A stretch of 64,000 nt of DNA from Nannochloris sp. 'desiccata' (GCA_019044685.2 JAGTXX020000002.1:1-64000), one strand, 5' to 3'; positions 42,205 through 53,413 are shown, counted from the stretch's first letter. Made by a program: numbers and translations. Notes: generated from the letters alone by a model not told the origin.

Positions 42205-42724
42205 ATGGCTACCAATAAGACCCTAAATAATCCATTTAAATCACTCAACCCCATTCATTCGCACGGGAGCAAGGCAGTAGATAAGGAGCTGGACGCGATC
42301 AAAGGAGTAATTAATTTAAAAAGTAATCTAATGAATTCATATTCTTCAAAGAAGTTCCCACACTTGGAAAATCATCCAGAGAGTGATAAAATTCACGAAA
42401 AGCTTTGGGACTTCCAAGTGAACACCCTGAAAAGAGCGACTTTTACAGGAGTAATTGCGACCGAGATGCTCTCTCATTGAAGCGGCTTAAAGAGGATGTT
42501 GCCAAGTACGCAAAGAAGCTGAAAACCACGTCTTGCCAAGGCGGATACATTGATATACATGCAATATCTCAGTTACTGAACAAAAAATCATTTTGCAAAA
42601 GCATTCGGATGGGGACAAGTACGTTGAGTATGATCCCACCCATGGCGTTGCTGAGGATGGTTTGCCGCCATTGCATCTTGCTTTCAGGAAAAACCATTAC
42701 GTAGCTCTTGTGAAGGCGGAATAG
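42205..42724 (+). pseudogene. OTU-like cysteine protease remnant, frameshifted
   Basis: Starts MATNKTLNNPFKSLN. About 90 codons later the frame breaks, then resumes as LKRLKEDVAKYAKKL, GGYIDIHAISQLLNKK and finally LPPLHLAFRKNHYVALV before a TAG. The last two blocks resemble the end of OTU-family deubiquitinases (a GGxxxLxALS-like strand and a HY-containing motif with the catalytic His). At least two frame changes are needed, and the expected D-G-x-C cysteine motif is not evident. It follows the transposase by 171 bp on the same strand and may be a third gene of the element. Confidence 0.45.
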
Positions 42725-42952
42725 GAGTATTACATGGTAGGAAGACTATCTCAAGGCACTAGCTTAAAGTAGTAGATGGGAAAGGAGAAAGGAAGGGCAC
42801 TTTAGGTGAACCAGTGGCGGTGCCCAGCGCTGGCATGGCGGAGGTCATTAAAGTAGGTCAATTGCGACTTTTTCTTAAATTTTTTTGTACAGGTACTTTT
42901 ATGTAAGGTATAGAAGGTATGTAGAACAGTAAATAAGGGCATTAGAGTCGTT
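42725..42952. other. Short unassigned stretch
   Basis: No coding sequence recognised. Near 42970 the motif AGTTTTAGGATAG resembles the iterated motif of the palindrome centre and might mark the outer end region of the transposon, but one motif is weak evidence. Confidence 0.3.
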
Positions 42953-43788
42953 TTAGAGAAATGCAATTTTACAAGATAGTTTTAGGATAGTTGCAAGAAG
43001 ACTTGTTCCCCCTAGTGATTGTGGCTCTTCAACTGCTGTTTCATCCACTTTTGGAGGTAGGCGATCCAAAATTTTCCCCATCTTTTCATAAGCTTTCAAT
43101 GCTCTCTCATAACTGTCTTGTTGACGTTGAACAAGGTAGCTCAGGTCATCATTTTGAAGGGACCACAAAGAAGAAGGGTATATCTCCTTTGTTTTGGCAT
43201 CTCCATGAAGCCTAGTGATGACCTCCCGCAGGTTTCTTAGCAAAGGATCATTCAAGAAACCTGGATCAAGTCCTTCATGGATGTAGTCTTCGACTCCATA
43301 AAGATAGCTACGAAGTTCGTCTACGGATTGAGAAGCAGGAATGACAGAACCTTCAAAAGGCATGATACCAAAAAATTTCCGGCGCCGGCAGTCAATAGTT
43401 CTCCGTAAAAAGTACGTAGGTGTAATAGCCATATTTACGCAGGTGTTGGTCATACCGATCAGCTCGTCGCAAACGTCGTAAAAGACTTTTCGTAACTCGG
43501 GGGAGGCACCATCAGGTTCAGGTCTGTAACACGCATTACCTAGGAGGTCAAACCTTCGAATCAGATTTTCAGCAAGTTGACGTCCATACGTTTGCTTGAC
43601 TTCGCGTATATTACTTTTTGTAACATCAACAACCTTCACCATGGCAGCAGAAATTACTTGAGGTGAAACCAGCTGGCACAGCGACCGTTTATGGAGCTGC
43701 TCCAAGGGCAGCAAGCAATCACTGCCGTTGACCTTCTTCACAGCAGTAGCCAAGCAAGCAAAACCCCCATAGGCGATAGCAGTCTCTA
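42953..43788 (-). pseudogene. 3' part of a second member of the 671-aa unknown gene family
   Basis: From ETAIAYGG to IRRFDL (43788-43553) it is nearly identical to 3768-3531. It then continues with what is probably the natural C-terminus (GNACYRPEPDG ... DELRSYLYGVEDYI ... LLRNLREVITRLHGD ... ending CKIAFL) that the first copy has lost. Upstream of 43788 the similarity stops abruptly, so the 5' part is missing. Function unknown. Confidence 0.75.
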
Positions 43789-43959
43789 GAGACACTAGTG
43801 GTCTTGCAAAGTTTCGTAGCAAAAGCTGAAACCAATTGATAGAAGTATTTCTACTACTATTTATATATTACAATTAACTGTCGTTCTATACAACAAATGC
43901 AGGTTATGTAGTGCTTTCCTAGCTTGCATCCATTACCAGGGTCAAATGTCACTTTATAT

Positions 43960-44850
43960 CTGTAACAGGTGCTGGGCGGCACAGCTGCAACGAGCTTTCA
44001 GTCTTTTTGGAGTGGTGATTTCTTTAGAAGAACCCTGCGAACTGCCTGTGAATCAAGTGGGTAGAAGATGGAAACAATGGTATCTCTGTGGGATCCAAAA
44101 TGTTGACGAATCTAGGACTAAAATTTACAAATATGTTCATGAAATCAGAAAATTTTAAAAGGGCTGCCTGAAAAAGAATATTGTGCTGCTTCTTGCCTTG
44201 AACTCCCTGGATTTCGGTGCATGCAAAGGTTATTGCAGCTGAGAACAGGATCTCATTGGCTGATGGAAGAAACAGGTAGATGGGGTCACATCAAAAAAGA
44301 AGAGAGATTTTGCAAACAATGCTTAAAAAGTGAGAGAAAAAATTGTGAGACGGTAGAACATATGATTTTTCACTGCCCTAATTACGACAGTTTTAGAGCC
44401 GATTTTTCTTGTTTAGACTTTACTAATAATCAATTAAGTGTGTTCTTAGAGCAGCAACCAACACAGCTTGGCAGTTTTGTCAAGAATGGTGAGGAGCAGC
44501 ACCAAGAACTTAACCCACCGCCACCACGACGTCACAGGCGGCGGCGGGCTTCATGAATTTATCTTTTTCTATCTGATCCCATTACCCAATGTAGATGATA
44601 CTTAATGTACAAAGGTTATTTTTATGTTTATTAAGTCGATAATTCTTTTTGTTAAGGGAGCTGGACGGAAGCTCCTAGGGGTTCAACTTGCCGGAACGAG
44701 TCCCGCCTCCTTTTAGCTTCAGTTTTTCTTATTGTTTTTATGAAGCCATGGGGCTCATATACCTCCTAGTAGACTTTGAGAGGATGCTCTACTGAACCCT
44801 GAGTGATGACGCGATATTTTGTTGCCAGAGATCACTTTAATGTAACAGTT
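43960..44850 (+). mobile_element. LINE copy 3, decayed C-terminal fragment
   Basis: Two frames (43967-44155 and 44221-44556) match the LINE ORF2 C-terminus: CWAAQLQRAF, then TGSHWLMEETGRW, CKQC ... HMIFHC and FRADFSCLDF. A frameshift and small insert separate them. The 3' UTR is recognisably that of copies 1 and 2 (GGAGCTGGACGGAAGCTCCTAGGGG-like, ending ATGTAACAGTT) but is much more diverged, and the hexamer tail is not clear. An older insertion of a related subfamily. Confidence 0.82.
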
Positions 44851-45071
44851 TTATTTTCAGTTTCTTATATAAAGGCCTTTATAACACTCAAATATAAAGG
44901 TGTTTATAAAGGTCATCCTTTCCCCTAGTGCATATGATTGAGAAGGAGATTAAAATATTGTATACTAATATTTAAGCAACGATGGCCATTTCTATCACAT
45001 ATATTACAAAAAAGCAAAAGTATTCACACCATTCAACATAAATGAAGCATTAACGCAAAAAGCTCTTCTAT
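44851..45071. other. Boundary between repeat-rich end and unique genes
   Basis: AT-rich sequence with short repeats around TATAAAGG (44870-44910). No gene seen. To its right no further transposon sequence was recognised. Confidence 0.5.
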
Positions 45072-45815
45072 TCACTTCCCAGCACCACTTTTCCTCTTAC
45101 TACCCGCAGCACCTCCACTACTATTCCTCTTCTTGGCAGCTGGAGCCTTTACTTCTTCTTCATCACCACTGGAAGATGACAAATTAGAGTTATATCCATC
45201 GCTGTCATACAGTGCATCCATCTTCCTGCGTTTTTTAGGCTGTTCCGCCTTCCCCATGCCTCCAACGCCATTATCCTTGTCGTTCTTTTGGAGGGCATAC
45301 TGCACAGCGCTTTGCACTCCTGCCAAAGTTTTTTTACTATCCTCGCGCACACTCTTAACGTCAACCTCCACTATCTGATGCTTCCGCTCCTCTTTTTCCA
45401 ATTCTTTCAAATGTTTTAGCGCTACTTTCTCTAACTCCCGCTCTTGGGCCTCAGCCTGCCATTTTTCAAGCTTGTCGGCTGCAGTCTTGTGGCGAATTCT
45501 CCGGCCTTGTAAATCTCTACAGGCGTCGAAGTTGTCAGTCAGTTTTTGCTTGCCAGCAGCACGCAAATTGGAGCCAAAGCCACCCTTCCCGCCTAGCAAA
45601 GGCAAAACCAAGTGCACAGTGGAGTCTTTGCAAAGGCCATAGTCTTCCAGCTTCACACAGTCAACCAACATTCTTCCTTTGAAATACAGACACTGTTCAC
45701 TCGCAGCAACACCCTCTCGAGCTTCGACATCAGCCTTCAAAGTCTCGACAGTTTCCCATGGCAATACATTGAGCACAGAGTGCTTTCCAGACAAGCCTCG
45801 CACAAATATTTGCAT
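45072..45815 (-). CDS. SDE2: SDE2-like protein (ubiquitin-fold precursor)
   Basis: 247 aa when started at MQIFVRG (45815), where the ubiquitin-like fold begins; the open frame extends 50 residues upstream but without similarity. Residues about 1-77 form a ubiquitin-like domain ending LGG, followed directly by KGGFGSNLRAAGKQ. That is the signature of Sde2: a deubiquitinase cuts after GG and releases a C-terminal fragment starting with Lys. The rest is a Glu/Lys coiled coil, a basic KKRRK patch and an acidic/Ser tail. In yeast and animals Sde2 acts in splicing of selected introns and in genome and telomere stability, in the nucleus. Single exon. First conserved gene next to the repeat-rich end. 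Confidence 0.88.
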   Translation of the reverse strand: MQIFVRGLSGKHSVLNVLPWETVETLKADVEAREGVAASEQCLYFKGRMLVDCVKLEDYGLCKDSTVHLVLPLLGGKGGFGSNLRAAGKQKLTDNFDACRDLQGRRIRHKTAADKLEKWQAEAQERELEKVALKHLKELEKEERKHQIVEVDVKSVREDSKKTLAGVQSAVQYALQKNDKDNGVGGMGKAEQPKKRRKMDALYDSDGYNSNLSSSSGDEEEVKAPAAKKRNSSGGAAGSKRKSGAGK

Positions 45816-46257
45816 TCTATATGGTTTATTGGATGTATAGACGCAGTGATAAACACTTAAAACGCGATATCTTTTAAATTGATTCAAGAGAAGATTCGCC
45901 CGCAGAGGTGCTCCAAATCCATCAAAAGCTTTCCAGGCAAATGTACCGTATTTATAATTTATCAAAGAATGTGGAAATTTAAACTTTGCTTAATTTTCAA
46001 GTGTTGCATGCAAAAAAGTCGGAAACGCAGTTTGCAGCTCGGGAACAAGATAAAGTAAGATAATCCAGAAAATTTAGGGACAAACCAGAATTAAATTTAT
46101 TTTGCATTCACATTCTGGTCATATAAGACACACTTAAGAGCTCCTGGCAAAGCGCATTGCTCTCTTTGCTTTCAATTTACTTGAATTTGCTGCAGCTGAA
46201 GTAATTCATTTCAAGAGCAGCAGCGTAGTCTTAGCATCTTAAACCGCTTGAAAAGAC

Positions 46258-47427
46258 ATGTTAACATTTCAGAGAGCCAGTTTTGGAGGCGCATTGTGCT
46301 GCACTAGCGATGCTAATGCAGCTGTGCGGGTGCCCTTGGCTTGCGTGTCCGCACCGTCCACCGCTACTGCTTCAGCTACTAGAGGCCATACCTGCTGCAG
46401 CATTCCTTCCATTAGTAGTTTAATGATTGGCGTCTCGTCTCCATTTGCTTCTACTTTGAGACTTTCCAACCCTCGGACAACACGTTACGTCGCCTTGGCC
46501 GCCTCAGCTGCCAATGTAGCTGGAGACATTGCAGAGGTACAAGCATTAAAAGGAATTCGTGTCACTGAAGAAGATGACGGCCGTCCGCGTGTAGATTACC
46601 TGGTCCAGTGGAAGGATGGATCCCCCAATACTTGGGAGCCAGCTAGTAACCTTGCTGACAACTTGCTCCGTGATTATGAGAACCGCTGGTGGACTGCTGT
46701 TAAGAAAGCTGATCTGGACACTATTTATGAAATGCTGGCAGTAGGAGGACCTGTATTAGCCCGTACTGTAGATGATTCTAGACGCACAGCTCTTCATTTT
46801 GCTGCTGCATTAAACAAAGCTGAGCTGGTACAGCGTCTTTTGGCTGCTGGTGCTGAGGTTGACTTGGCAGATAAAGAAGGTTATACTGCTCTGCACATGG
46901 CTGCTGGATATTTACATACAGCAACAATCACTGAACTACTTATGAACGGTGCTGATCCTGAACAGAAAGATCGAATGGGCAGGTCCCCATTAGAACTAGT
47001 TGAGAGTTTCCGTGAGGCCATGCCTGCAGACAACCCTGCCTTTGTTCCACGTCGCATGGCAGTAGAAGATGTACTTAAAGTATTAACTGATAACTTGTTT
47101 GAAGACTTAGAACCTGCTGCTGTACTTGAAACAAGGATTCCAGAAAATGAAGAAGGTATTAAATTGCAACATCGTGAGTTCTTAATTAAATTTTCCGATG
47201 AAGAAGAACCTGTGTGGATGCATGAAAAGTACGTTTCTGAGGAAGTTATTCAAGATTACGAGTCTGGGCTCGAGTACGCTGAAGCAGAATCTATTGTAGA
47301 TGTACGTAATCGTGGAGATTCTAGAACGTATCTATTACGATGGGGAGATGGCTATCCGGACAGTTGGGAAGATGAAGAGAATGTGAGCTTAGATTTGATT
47401 AAAATATTTGAAGAGAGTAGGAAATAG
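46258..47427 (+). CDS. cpSRP43: Chloroplast signal recognition particle 43 kDa protein
   Basis: 389 aa, single exon. Residues about 1-85 are a Ser/Ala/Thr-rich chloroplast transit peptide. A chromodomain follows (YLVQWKDGSPNTWEP), then ankyrin repeats (TALHFAAALNKAELVQRLL, TALHMAAGYLHTATI and one or two more), and two C-terminal chromodomains (FLIKFSDEEEPVWM and YLLRWGDGYPDSWED). This domain order is unique to cpSRP43. With cpSRP54 it carries light-harvesting chlorophyll-binding proteins through the stroma to ALB3 in the thylakoid; the ankyrin region binds the L18 segment of the cargo. It is known only from the green lineage and plastids derived from it. Confidence 0.95.
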   Translation: MLTFQRASFGGALCCTSDANAAVRVPLACVSAPSTATASATRGHTCCSIPSISSLMIGVSSPFASTLRLSNPRTTRYVALAASAANVAGDIAEVQALKGIRVTEEDDGRPRVDYLVQWKDGSPNTWEPASNLADNLLRDYENRWWTAVKKADLDTIYEMLAVGGPVLARTVDDSRRTALHFAAALNKAELVQRLLAAGAEVDLADKEGYTALHMAAGYLHTATITELLMNGADPEQKDRMGRSPLELVESFREAMPADNPAFVPRRMAVEDVLKVLTDNLFEDLEPAAVLETRIPENEEGIKLQHREFLIKFSDEEEPVWMHEKYVSEEVIQDYESGLEYAEAESIVDVRNRGDSRTYLLRWGDGYPDSWEDEENVSLDLIKIFEESRK

Positions 47428-47545
47428 ATTCAATATTTAGTACTTTACTTAAGATTTGATATAGTCTAGCAGTAATAAATGTAAGAATTACCATTTGAAA
47501 TCAAATCATCCCTAATGCCATCGAATACTAGCACCACGCTCTATT

Positions 47546-49039
47546 TCAATTAATTTGTTCTCCCTGTTGCTGATCTTCCATAACAGTCATCATATCACCG
47601 CTTTCTCTGCTGCTACCAACGGGTCGTACAGGGGTATATGTAGTATACAAATGCTCCTTAAACTCATCAGGGGTCACACCTTCAAAGGCACACCAGCCTT
47701 CCTGACGAGCGTACTGCATTAAAGGGTACAGGACAGCACCCAAAACGAAAGCCAAAAAAGTAAATCCGACGACGCGCCAATCGCCTCTGAAAATAGGCAA
47801 CATTAACATGATGGAAAGCAGGATAAACGCAGGGGCGAGCATGATGGCACATCCTAAAGTTGACAAAGGCACTCGAAATGGTCTGTGAAGATTTGGGTAC
47901 CTCAAGCGTAGATACAGGAACGCTGTAAATTCAAGCAATTCAGCCATGCAATAGACAACATTCAGCAGTTCTACAATCTCTAAGAAATTAAAGCTTGCCA
48001 TTGCTGCAATACCGAGACTACTAGCTAATATAGCATAGGTTGGGGTGCCGTGAGAAGATCGCTGTGCAAAAATCGAAGGGATAAAACCGCGTTCGGCCAT
48101 TCCTAATAGCTGATAAGAGTCAGTGCTCATTTCAGCTTCAAACTGACCCAACTGACTGATTGCTGCTGCTACAACAATCCACCAAGCGAGCCATTTCCCA
48201 CCGACGTGTTCCGCAACGGTGGCAAAGTAGCCCAATGTCCAATCTAAACTCGTCGATCCAGTCTCCACTCCTACTCCTATCAATAATGGGAGAAGGTAAG
48301 CACTAATGACAAGAACAACAGCAATACTCAACGCACGTGGAAAGGTCCTTGCGGGATCACTAACTTCACCAGCAAGCGTAGATACAGAGTCCCAGTAATT
48401 CAATGACCAAAACATAACATTTAAGAAAGGAACCCATTGCACTGCTTTCCAGTCAACAACCAGCCAATTTGAAGGATCCACATGAGGAGCACCTAACAGA
48501 CACATGAGAATAAAGGGCAGTAGAGTAAATGCTGTCATAGCTACAGCTACTTTACCGACAACATGCAACCCTCTGTAATTCATGTACGTCAGTGCCAAAT
48601 TAAGTCCTACTAAAAACAGCGTTCGAGGCAATCCAGTCTCTAATACTGGCACTAATTGCTGTAGATAAGTCAAAAAAATCACTGGATAAACTGCATTATC
48701 TGTTACTCCACTCAACCACTTCCAAAATCCTTCTTGAAAACCCCACCAAGGTCCAAACGCTGCCGTCACCCAAGCGACAAATCCACTATTTTCAGGGAAT
48801 GTAGTAGCTAATTCAGCTGTGACTAATGCTTCAGGGATACTCCATGCAAATGGTAATATTAAAAACCCAGTTATGGCAAGAAAAGGTGCTCCCTTGCTGA
48901 CTGCATCTTCAATTCCAAAGGGACCTCCAGAGACGTCGTAGAAAATAAGAGCAACTAAAGGGAGTAGAGTTAATGGTTTGGCCTTCTGTAACGGATGCAA
49001 AGGGGCGTTTGAAGCACGTGGAGATTCTACGTTTAGCAT
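47546..49039 (-). CDS. APC-superfamily amino acid/polyamine permease
   Basis: 497 aa, single exon, with about 12 predicted membrane segments. The N-terminal consensus region LIFYDVSGGPFGIEDAV and the block FWKWLSGVTDNAVYPV match plant polyamine-uptake and L-type amino acid transporter families of the APC superfamily. NYWDSVSTLAGEVSDPARTFPRAL is the conserved segment after membrane helix 6. Plant relatives (PUT/RMV1) move polyamines with protons across plasma, Golgi or plastid membranes. Substrate cannot be told from sequence alone. The tail is cytosolic-looking and Gln/Glu-rich. Divergent from TIM21 across 1.27 kb. Confidence 0.88.
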   Translation of the reverse strand: MLNVESPRASNAPLHPLQKAKPLTLLPLVALIFYDVSGGPFGIEDAVSKGAPFLAITGFLILPFAWSIPEALVTAELATTFPENSGFVAWVTAAFGPWWGFQEGFWKWLSGVTDNAVYPVIFLTYLQQLVPVLETGLPRTLFLVGLNLALTYMNYRGLHVVGKVAVAMTAFTLLPFILMCLLGAPHVDPSNWLVVDWKAVQWVPFLNVMFWSLNYWDSVSTLAGEVSDPARTFPRALSIAVVLVISAYLLPLLIGVGVETGSTSLDWTLGYFATVAEHVGGKWLAWWIVVAAAISQLGQFEAEMSTDSYQLLGMAERGFIPSIFAQRSSHGTPTYAILASSLGIAAMASFNFLEIVELLNVVYCMAELLEFTAFLYLRLRYPNLHRPFRVPLSTLGCAIMLAPAFILLSIMLMLPIFRGDWRVVGFTFLAFVLGAVLYPLMQYARQEGWCAFEGVTPDEFKEHLYTTYTPVRPVGSSRESGDMMTVMEDQQQGEQIN

Positions 49040-50306
49040 TTGGAGAACCGCTTGTCTTTAATGCTGATAGTTGCTCAGGATAGAAATAAATTTAATAATC
49101 CACTCGTCGCCTTTTGGCCGCAACTTCCCAGCAGCACCAGCAGCAACGAGGCAGGTTCTAATTAGAGAAAAAACAAGTGCTATCTCTAGATACAAATATC
49201 CTGAGTATTGTCAAACAAAGAAAGGAATTTTAATAAAGCATGCTAGGATGAGAATACTGAAAAGAGAGACGAGGCGGCGTTCAAATCTTTAAGAATTGAC
49301 AAGTCTAAGAAACTCTAAAACGATAGGCGTATCATTAATTGTGGATAAGGCAATACGTCTAATATATTAGAACAACGAGCAAGCGCTAATTACCTTGACT
49401 GCTAAAGGTTTGTAGGGCATGCTAAGAATTCCTGCAATTAATAATGAACAGTACTGGCGCGGATGGCAGTGATGGCTGATCAAGTTGAGTTTCAGACGGA
49501 ATTTTGTGTTATCCTATACAGAATACATATTCATTTTAATGCCCTGGAATTGCATGAAGTCGGGGTGATGTCGGAACTTCTTGAAACTTTCGGGTAGAAA
49601 ACGCTCTGGCCATGGCCATGCATGGGGAAACAAAAGAGGTTGGCGAACTTTGAAAGGGAAACCATGTCTCGCCAGAACCTCGCCAAAGTTGCTAAATTAA
49701 TGTAAAATTTTGTTTCTCAAGAGGGACAGGCGGGAGAGGCATGCGCGGTGGTTCACTTTCCACCGCCGCTTCTGCCAAGCCCATAGCTTCTCCTGCCCAT
49801 TGGGGGCTTGTCCACCTCACCGCCCGGGCCGCGCAGCGGGCCCTCTCCTCGGATAAACCAAGATGAAAATAAGTTTTCCACCTCTAGACTCGTCATCTCT
49901 TTATATGCCTTTACATTCCAGCCTGAACCTGCCCCGGCCACTGGAACCGTCGGCTGGTGCTTCCGTCGGTTCTAAACCCACCGATGAATAGCAGAATGGC
50001 ATGATAGAATATTATCATTCAGCGGACGTTTCTCAAGGCCCTCTATGGGGCGAAGAAGCCCGCTGTGCCAAGTTATCAAACAGCCATGCTGTGCTCTTGA
50101 CGGTCAATTGAGTCGGGCAAAGAGCTGCCAGTTCTTAAGATTGAAAAAATTGAGCCTTGATATAGCTCAAACCAAAGCTTGAGTGATCCAATCGATTTAT
50201 TTTAGAACGAAGAATTCTCCAACGAAGCAGCGTGTATAGCCTTCAAGGAAAACATACGTTTTATTAAAGTGATCAATTTCAAGGTGCTCTCCAAAGTCAA
50301 TAAGTA
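49040..50306. other. Intergenic, no gene seen
   Basis: 1.27 kb between the permease and TIM21. A GC-richer stretch at 49735-49860 lacks a credible reading frame. I see no RNA gene or repeat. Confidence 0.6.
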
Positions 50307-51467
50307 ATGTCTCGTTTCAGGTCATTCGGCTCCATAGTTCGCCTATTAACAAGCGCATCGCCGCAAATGATTGGAGGTGAGTCCAGAGTGTGCAGTTCAA
50401 TTCATTTTGGTCTGATCATAAACTCTAATGGTCGATGTTGCCTTGGCTTTGATCACTATCCTCTTATTCTCATCGTCTGTATATTGCAGATGTCCAGTTG
50501 ATCCTTCAACGAGGATCTGCTGTGCTTGCGGCAGAGGCTACTGGACTGGCCTTTTTAAGGGTGGTGTTGCCGTCAACCACTGGGCACTTGCCTTTTGCTG
50601 CTAGAGGGATTGCTTCATCTAGTGCTAGAGTAGCTGCAACAGAAAGTGAAAAGCGCGCAGAAAAGAAAGCAGCAGAAACAGCTGAAAGGGTAGGTAGAAA
50701 CTGACGTTTACTCCCTTCCTTCCTTCGACCATGGTCCCCTAAAACTTGATTACAAAGTCGTCAATAAAACAATATATTTGCCATTACTTACCTGAATACG
50801 AAGTCTTTTTTTTTTTCCCTATGCAGGAAATGGTTGCTGCGGATGAGGAATTTAGTGCCATTACTGATAAAATCCCTCAGCGCCCTATCACTGTCGTAGA
50901 AGGTACTTCTTATACTGTAGTCATCATTGCTGCCCTCGGTTTTGCAGCGGCAGTAATTTATGCAGCTTTAAACGAGCTTATCTTCTCTCCTAAAGAGTAC
51001 CAGTGCTATACACATACATTGAACCGGATAAAAGACGATCCTCGCATCACTGTTCGCTTGGGGTCTCCTATTAGTGCCTATGGAACAGAGTCTCGTAACC
51101 GTGCTGCACGTCAACGCATTCCTCATCGTGTATATAATGATTCGGAAGGTAGAGAACACGTGCAGCTGCAGTTTCATATGAGAGGACCATCTGGTAGAGC
51201 TACTGTGAACGCAGATATGTATAAAGATGGATCTGAATGGAGGTACCATTTTCTCTATTTGAATGTGGAGAGTCCGATTCAGCAACAAGTGGTGTTAGTG
51301 AGGTTAGTTGGCTCATCCTGCTCTAAAGTGCCAATTTTTGTTATTTTCCTAAAAATATTTTTCACCTTCTGAATGATGCTGTGCACTCTCCTTAATCTTC
51401 TTGGCTGACCCAGTAACGCTTTCTTTCACATATGTTTTGCAGGCCAGGGCAAGTGGACGAATACTAA
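50307..51467 (+). CDS. TIM21: TIM21, mitochondrial inner-membrane translocase subunit
   Basis: Exons 50307-50376, 50490-50689, 50827-51302 and 51443-51467; GT-AG, phases agree; 256 aa. An Arg/Ser/Ala-rich N-terminus fits a mitochondrial presequence. A Lys/Glu/Ala-rich linker leads to one membrane segment (YTVVIIAALGFAAAVIYAAL) and a folded intermembrane-space domain with IRVRLG-like ITVRLGSPISAYG, the Tim21 hallmark. Tim21 ties the TIM23 complex to the TOM complex and to respiratory chain complexes. The last exon encodes only nine residues (ending VDEY), found by phase. Confidence 0.9.
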
Positions 51468-51631
51468 GTATAGATCTTTAGAATTCTTTCAGTTGCTAGT
51501 ATTACACTGCTAATATGTAAAGGGCATATAATATACAAAGCATAAATTCAAATAAGTCTCTATTAGATTGTTAAACAAAGATGGCTCTACAATATTTTGA
51601 AAACAAGAATGCGATAGGTAAGAAATGGAAA

Positions 51632-53123
51632 TTAGCGAAATGCTTTGCGAATCTCTTTTGCCGCTTTGTGCAAGGGACCTCGAATAGGGCCTCTGTTTTT
51701 CTTCTTCTTCAGCGTTCCTTTTTGTTCTTCTTGGGTAACTGAGGTTACCGCGGGTTTATCTACTGGGGTAGGTTTGGCTGTTGGTAATGCAGCAATGGCA
51801 GGCTCTGTATCTTGTTGTATGGAAGGAGCGAGAGCTGCCTCTGTGGCGGTGGCGGTGGAAAGAGGAGCAGGAACAGGAACATCTTCCAGCTTATGGGCTG
51901 GATCTTCAAATGCAGGCAGAGGTACTGTACTCTTCGGCTCCATTTTAGGAGTTTCAGGTGCATCAAAAGACCGATGTTCAAGTATATCCACTTTTTCACG
52001 GTCAGTTGGAGGTGATGGCACATCTGAACGCCTTGATGAGGTCGCAAGCAAAGCATTGTCTTCCAGCTCGGCAGCTGTCAAGCGATCCACCGGAGATATA
52101 GCTTCAGGAGAGCTCAATTGTGGTTGTACTAAAGTAGGAACTGGTTGTGGGGTCATAGCCTCAGCGGCTCCTTGAGTTGCCGCTGATGTCAATTCTGTAT
52201 TTTCAACCAGAGGTGCCGGAGCTATAGATTGAGGAGAAGAGTTATCTTCTGCATCTACTGGTGCTTTGGTATGCTTTGGGTGTGTGATAGCTTGCAATTC
52301 TTCTGAGTTCTTGTCAACAGCAGGAGAGGGAAGAAGGACTGCAATAGGCTCGGTTGCCTCAAAAATCTGTTCAGATTCTTTTTCAGTCGCAGCGGAGATA
52401 GGGGCAGTTTCCTGGATTCCTGGAGAAATTTCTGGTTGTTTCTGTACAGGAACAAGGAGACTTTCCACAGTACCAGGCCTGTAACAATGGATATAAAGGG
52501 ATTAAACAGTGAAATATTTGCAAAAACATTCCGGGAGCAAACTCTCTCTCTTTTGTTTCTATTGTTTACGTACCCTACAAAATCATCAGGGGTGTGCATC
52601 TCAGTTCCGCGCTGTTCATCCACTACCCCACCATATGCTTCTACAAATAAGTGTCGTGGACGAAGATCGTCAACCTCTTTCAGTTCAAGGGGCAATTTCT
52701 CAGAAGAGCTTGAAGGCTTTTCCCCGACACTGTCCCTGTCATCATCGCCACCAATTGTTTTCTTTGAAGGGGAGGTAAATGGGGACTTGACGACATGCAC
52801 AGAAACGTTAAATATACCCTGCAATAAGAATAGGTGGTGAAATAATCAAAACAGATGAAAATCTATCAATTTATTGATGAAGGCTTGAGCCAGCTCGGGG
52901 TTCTTGTTACTCCCCTCAGGCTGAGAAACCCTACCTGGCTGAGCCCTACCACCACGCCAACAAGCAGCGCAAGGATATATATAATCTCGGTTCCCAAGGA
53001 GCTAATTATCAACCATGCTAGGTTGATAGCTCCCGAAAAAAAGCCACCAACAGTAGCAGGGCGAACGACAACAAGTGAGCGTGGCTGCCCACCCTGCAGC
53101 TTATTCCTGAAGTTTGAAAGCAT
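51632..53123 (-). CDS. Unknown single-pass membrane protein with long disordered tail (421 aa)
   Basis: Exons 53123-52950, 52818-52574 and 52478-51632, GT-AG with agreeing phases. Residues about 25-60 form a hydrophobic region, the only membrane segment. The middle has SPFTSPSKK and acidic blocks with RHLFVEAYGG. The last 280 residues are Pro/Ala/Glu/Thr-rich low complexity ending in a basic KKKKNRG...IRKAFR tail. No family recognised. It shares a 290-bp divergent promoter with the gene at 53414. A degenerate copy of its first exon and intron lies at 54461-54680. Confidence 0.65.
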
Positions 53124-53413
53124 TATTATTTAATCAGTGGTAGAAATAACAGTTCCAAGGCGTTCTATATAATCCTGGCAAATTGAAGCTGAATTTTGCC
53201 TCGATATTTTCGAACCTCAATTTGATTTTTATCAATCGGAAACCCTCGACCAAGCCGCGATCCCAGATCAAACTTGAAGTACTACTTCGAAATTTGAGGA
53301 TACCTTCGACTTGAATTCAGCGAATATAAGGCGAGCTCCACATATTTTCTACTTCGATTTACTTTATTTTTTCAGGGGAAGGGGGCTAAGGTAGCTACCC
53401 TATAGGCTTAGGG
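53124..53413. promoter_or_regulatory. Divergent promoter between the 421-aa and 169-aa membrane protein genes
   Basis: 290 bp between two divergent starts. The whole unit (first exon of the minus gene, promoter, plus gene) was duplicated; the second promoter copy is at about 54690-54965 and is strongly diverged. Confidence 0.5.

Noticed and set aside
49753..49941. 62-aa frame in the GC-rich patch between the permease and TIM21
   Set aside because: Short, low complexity, no motif and no splice partner.
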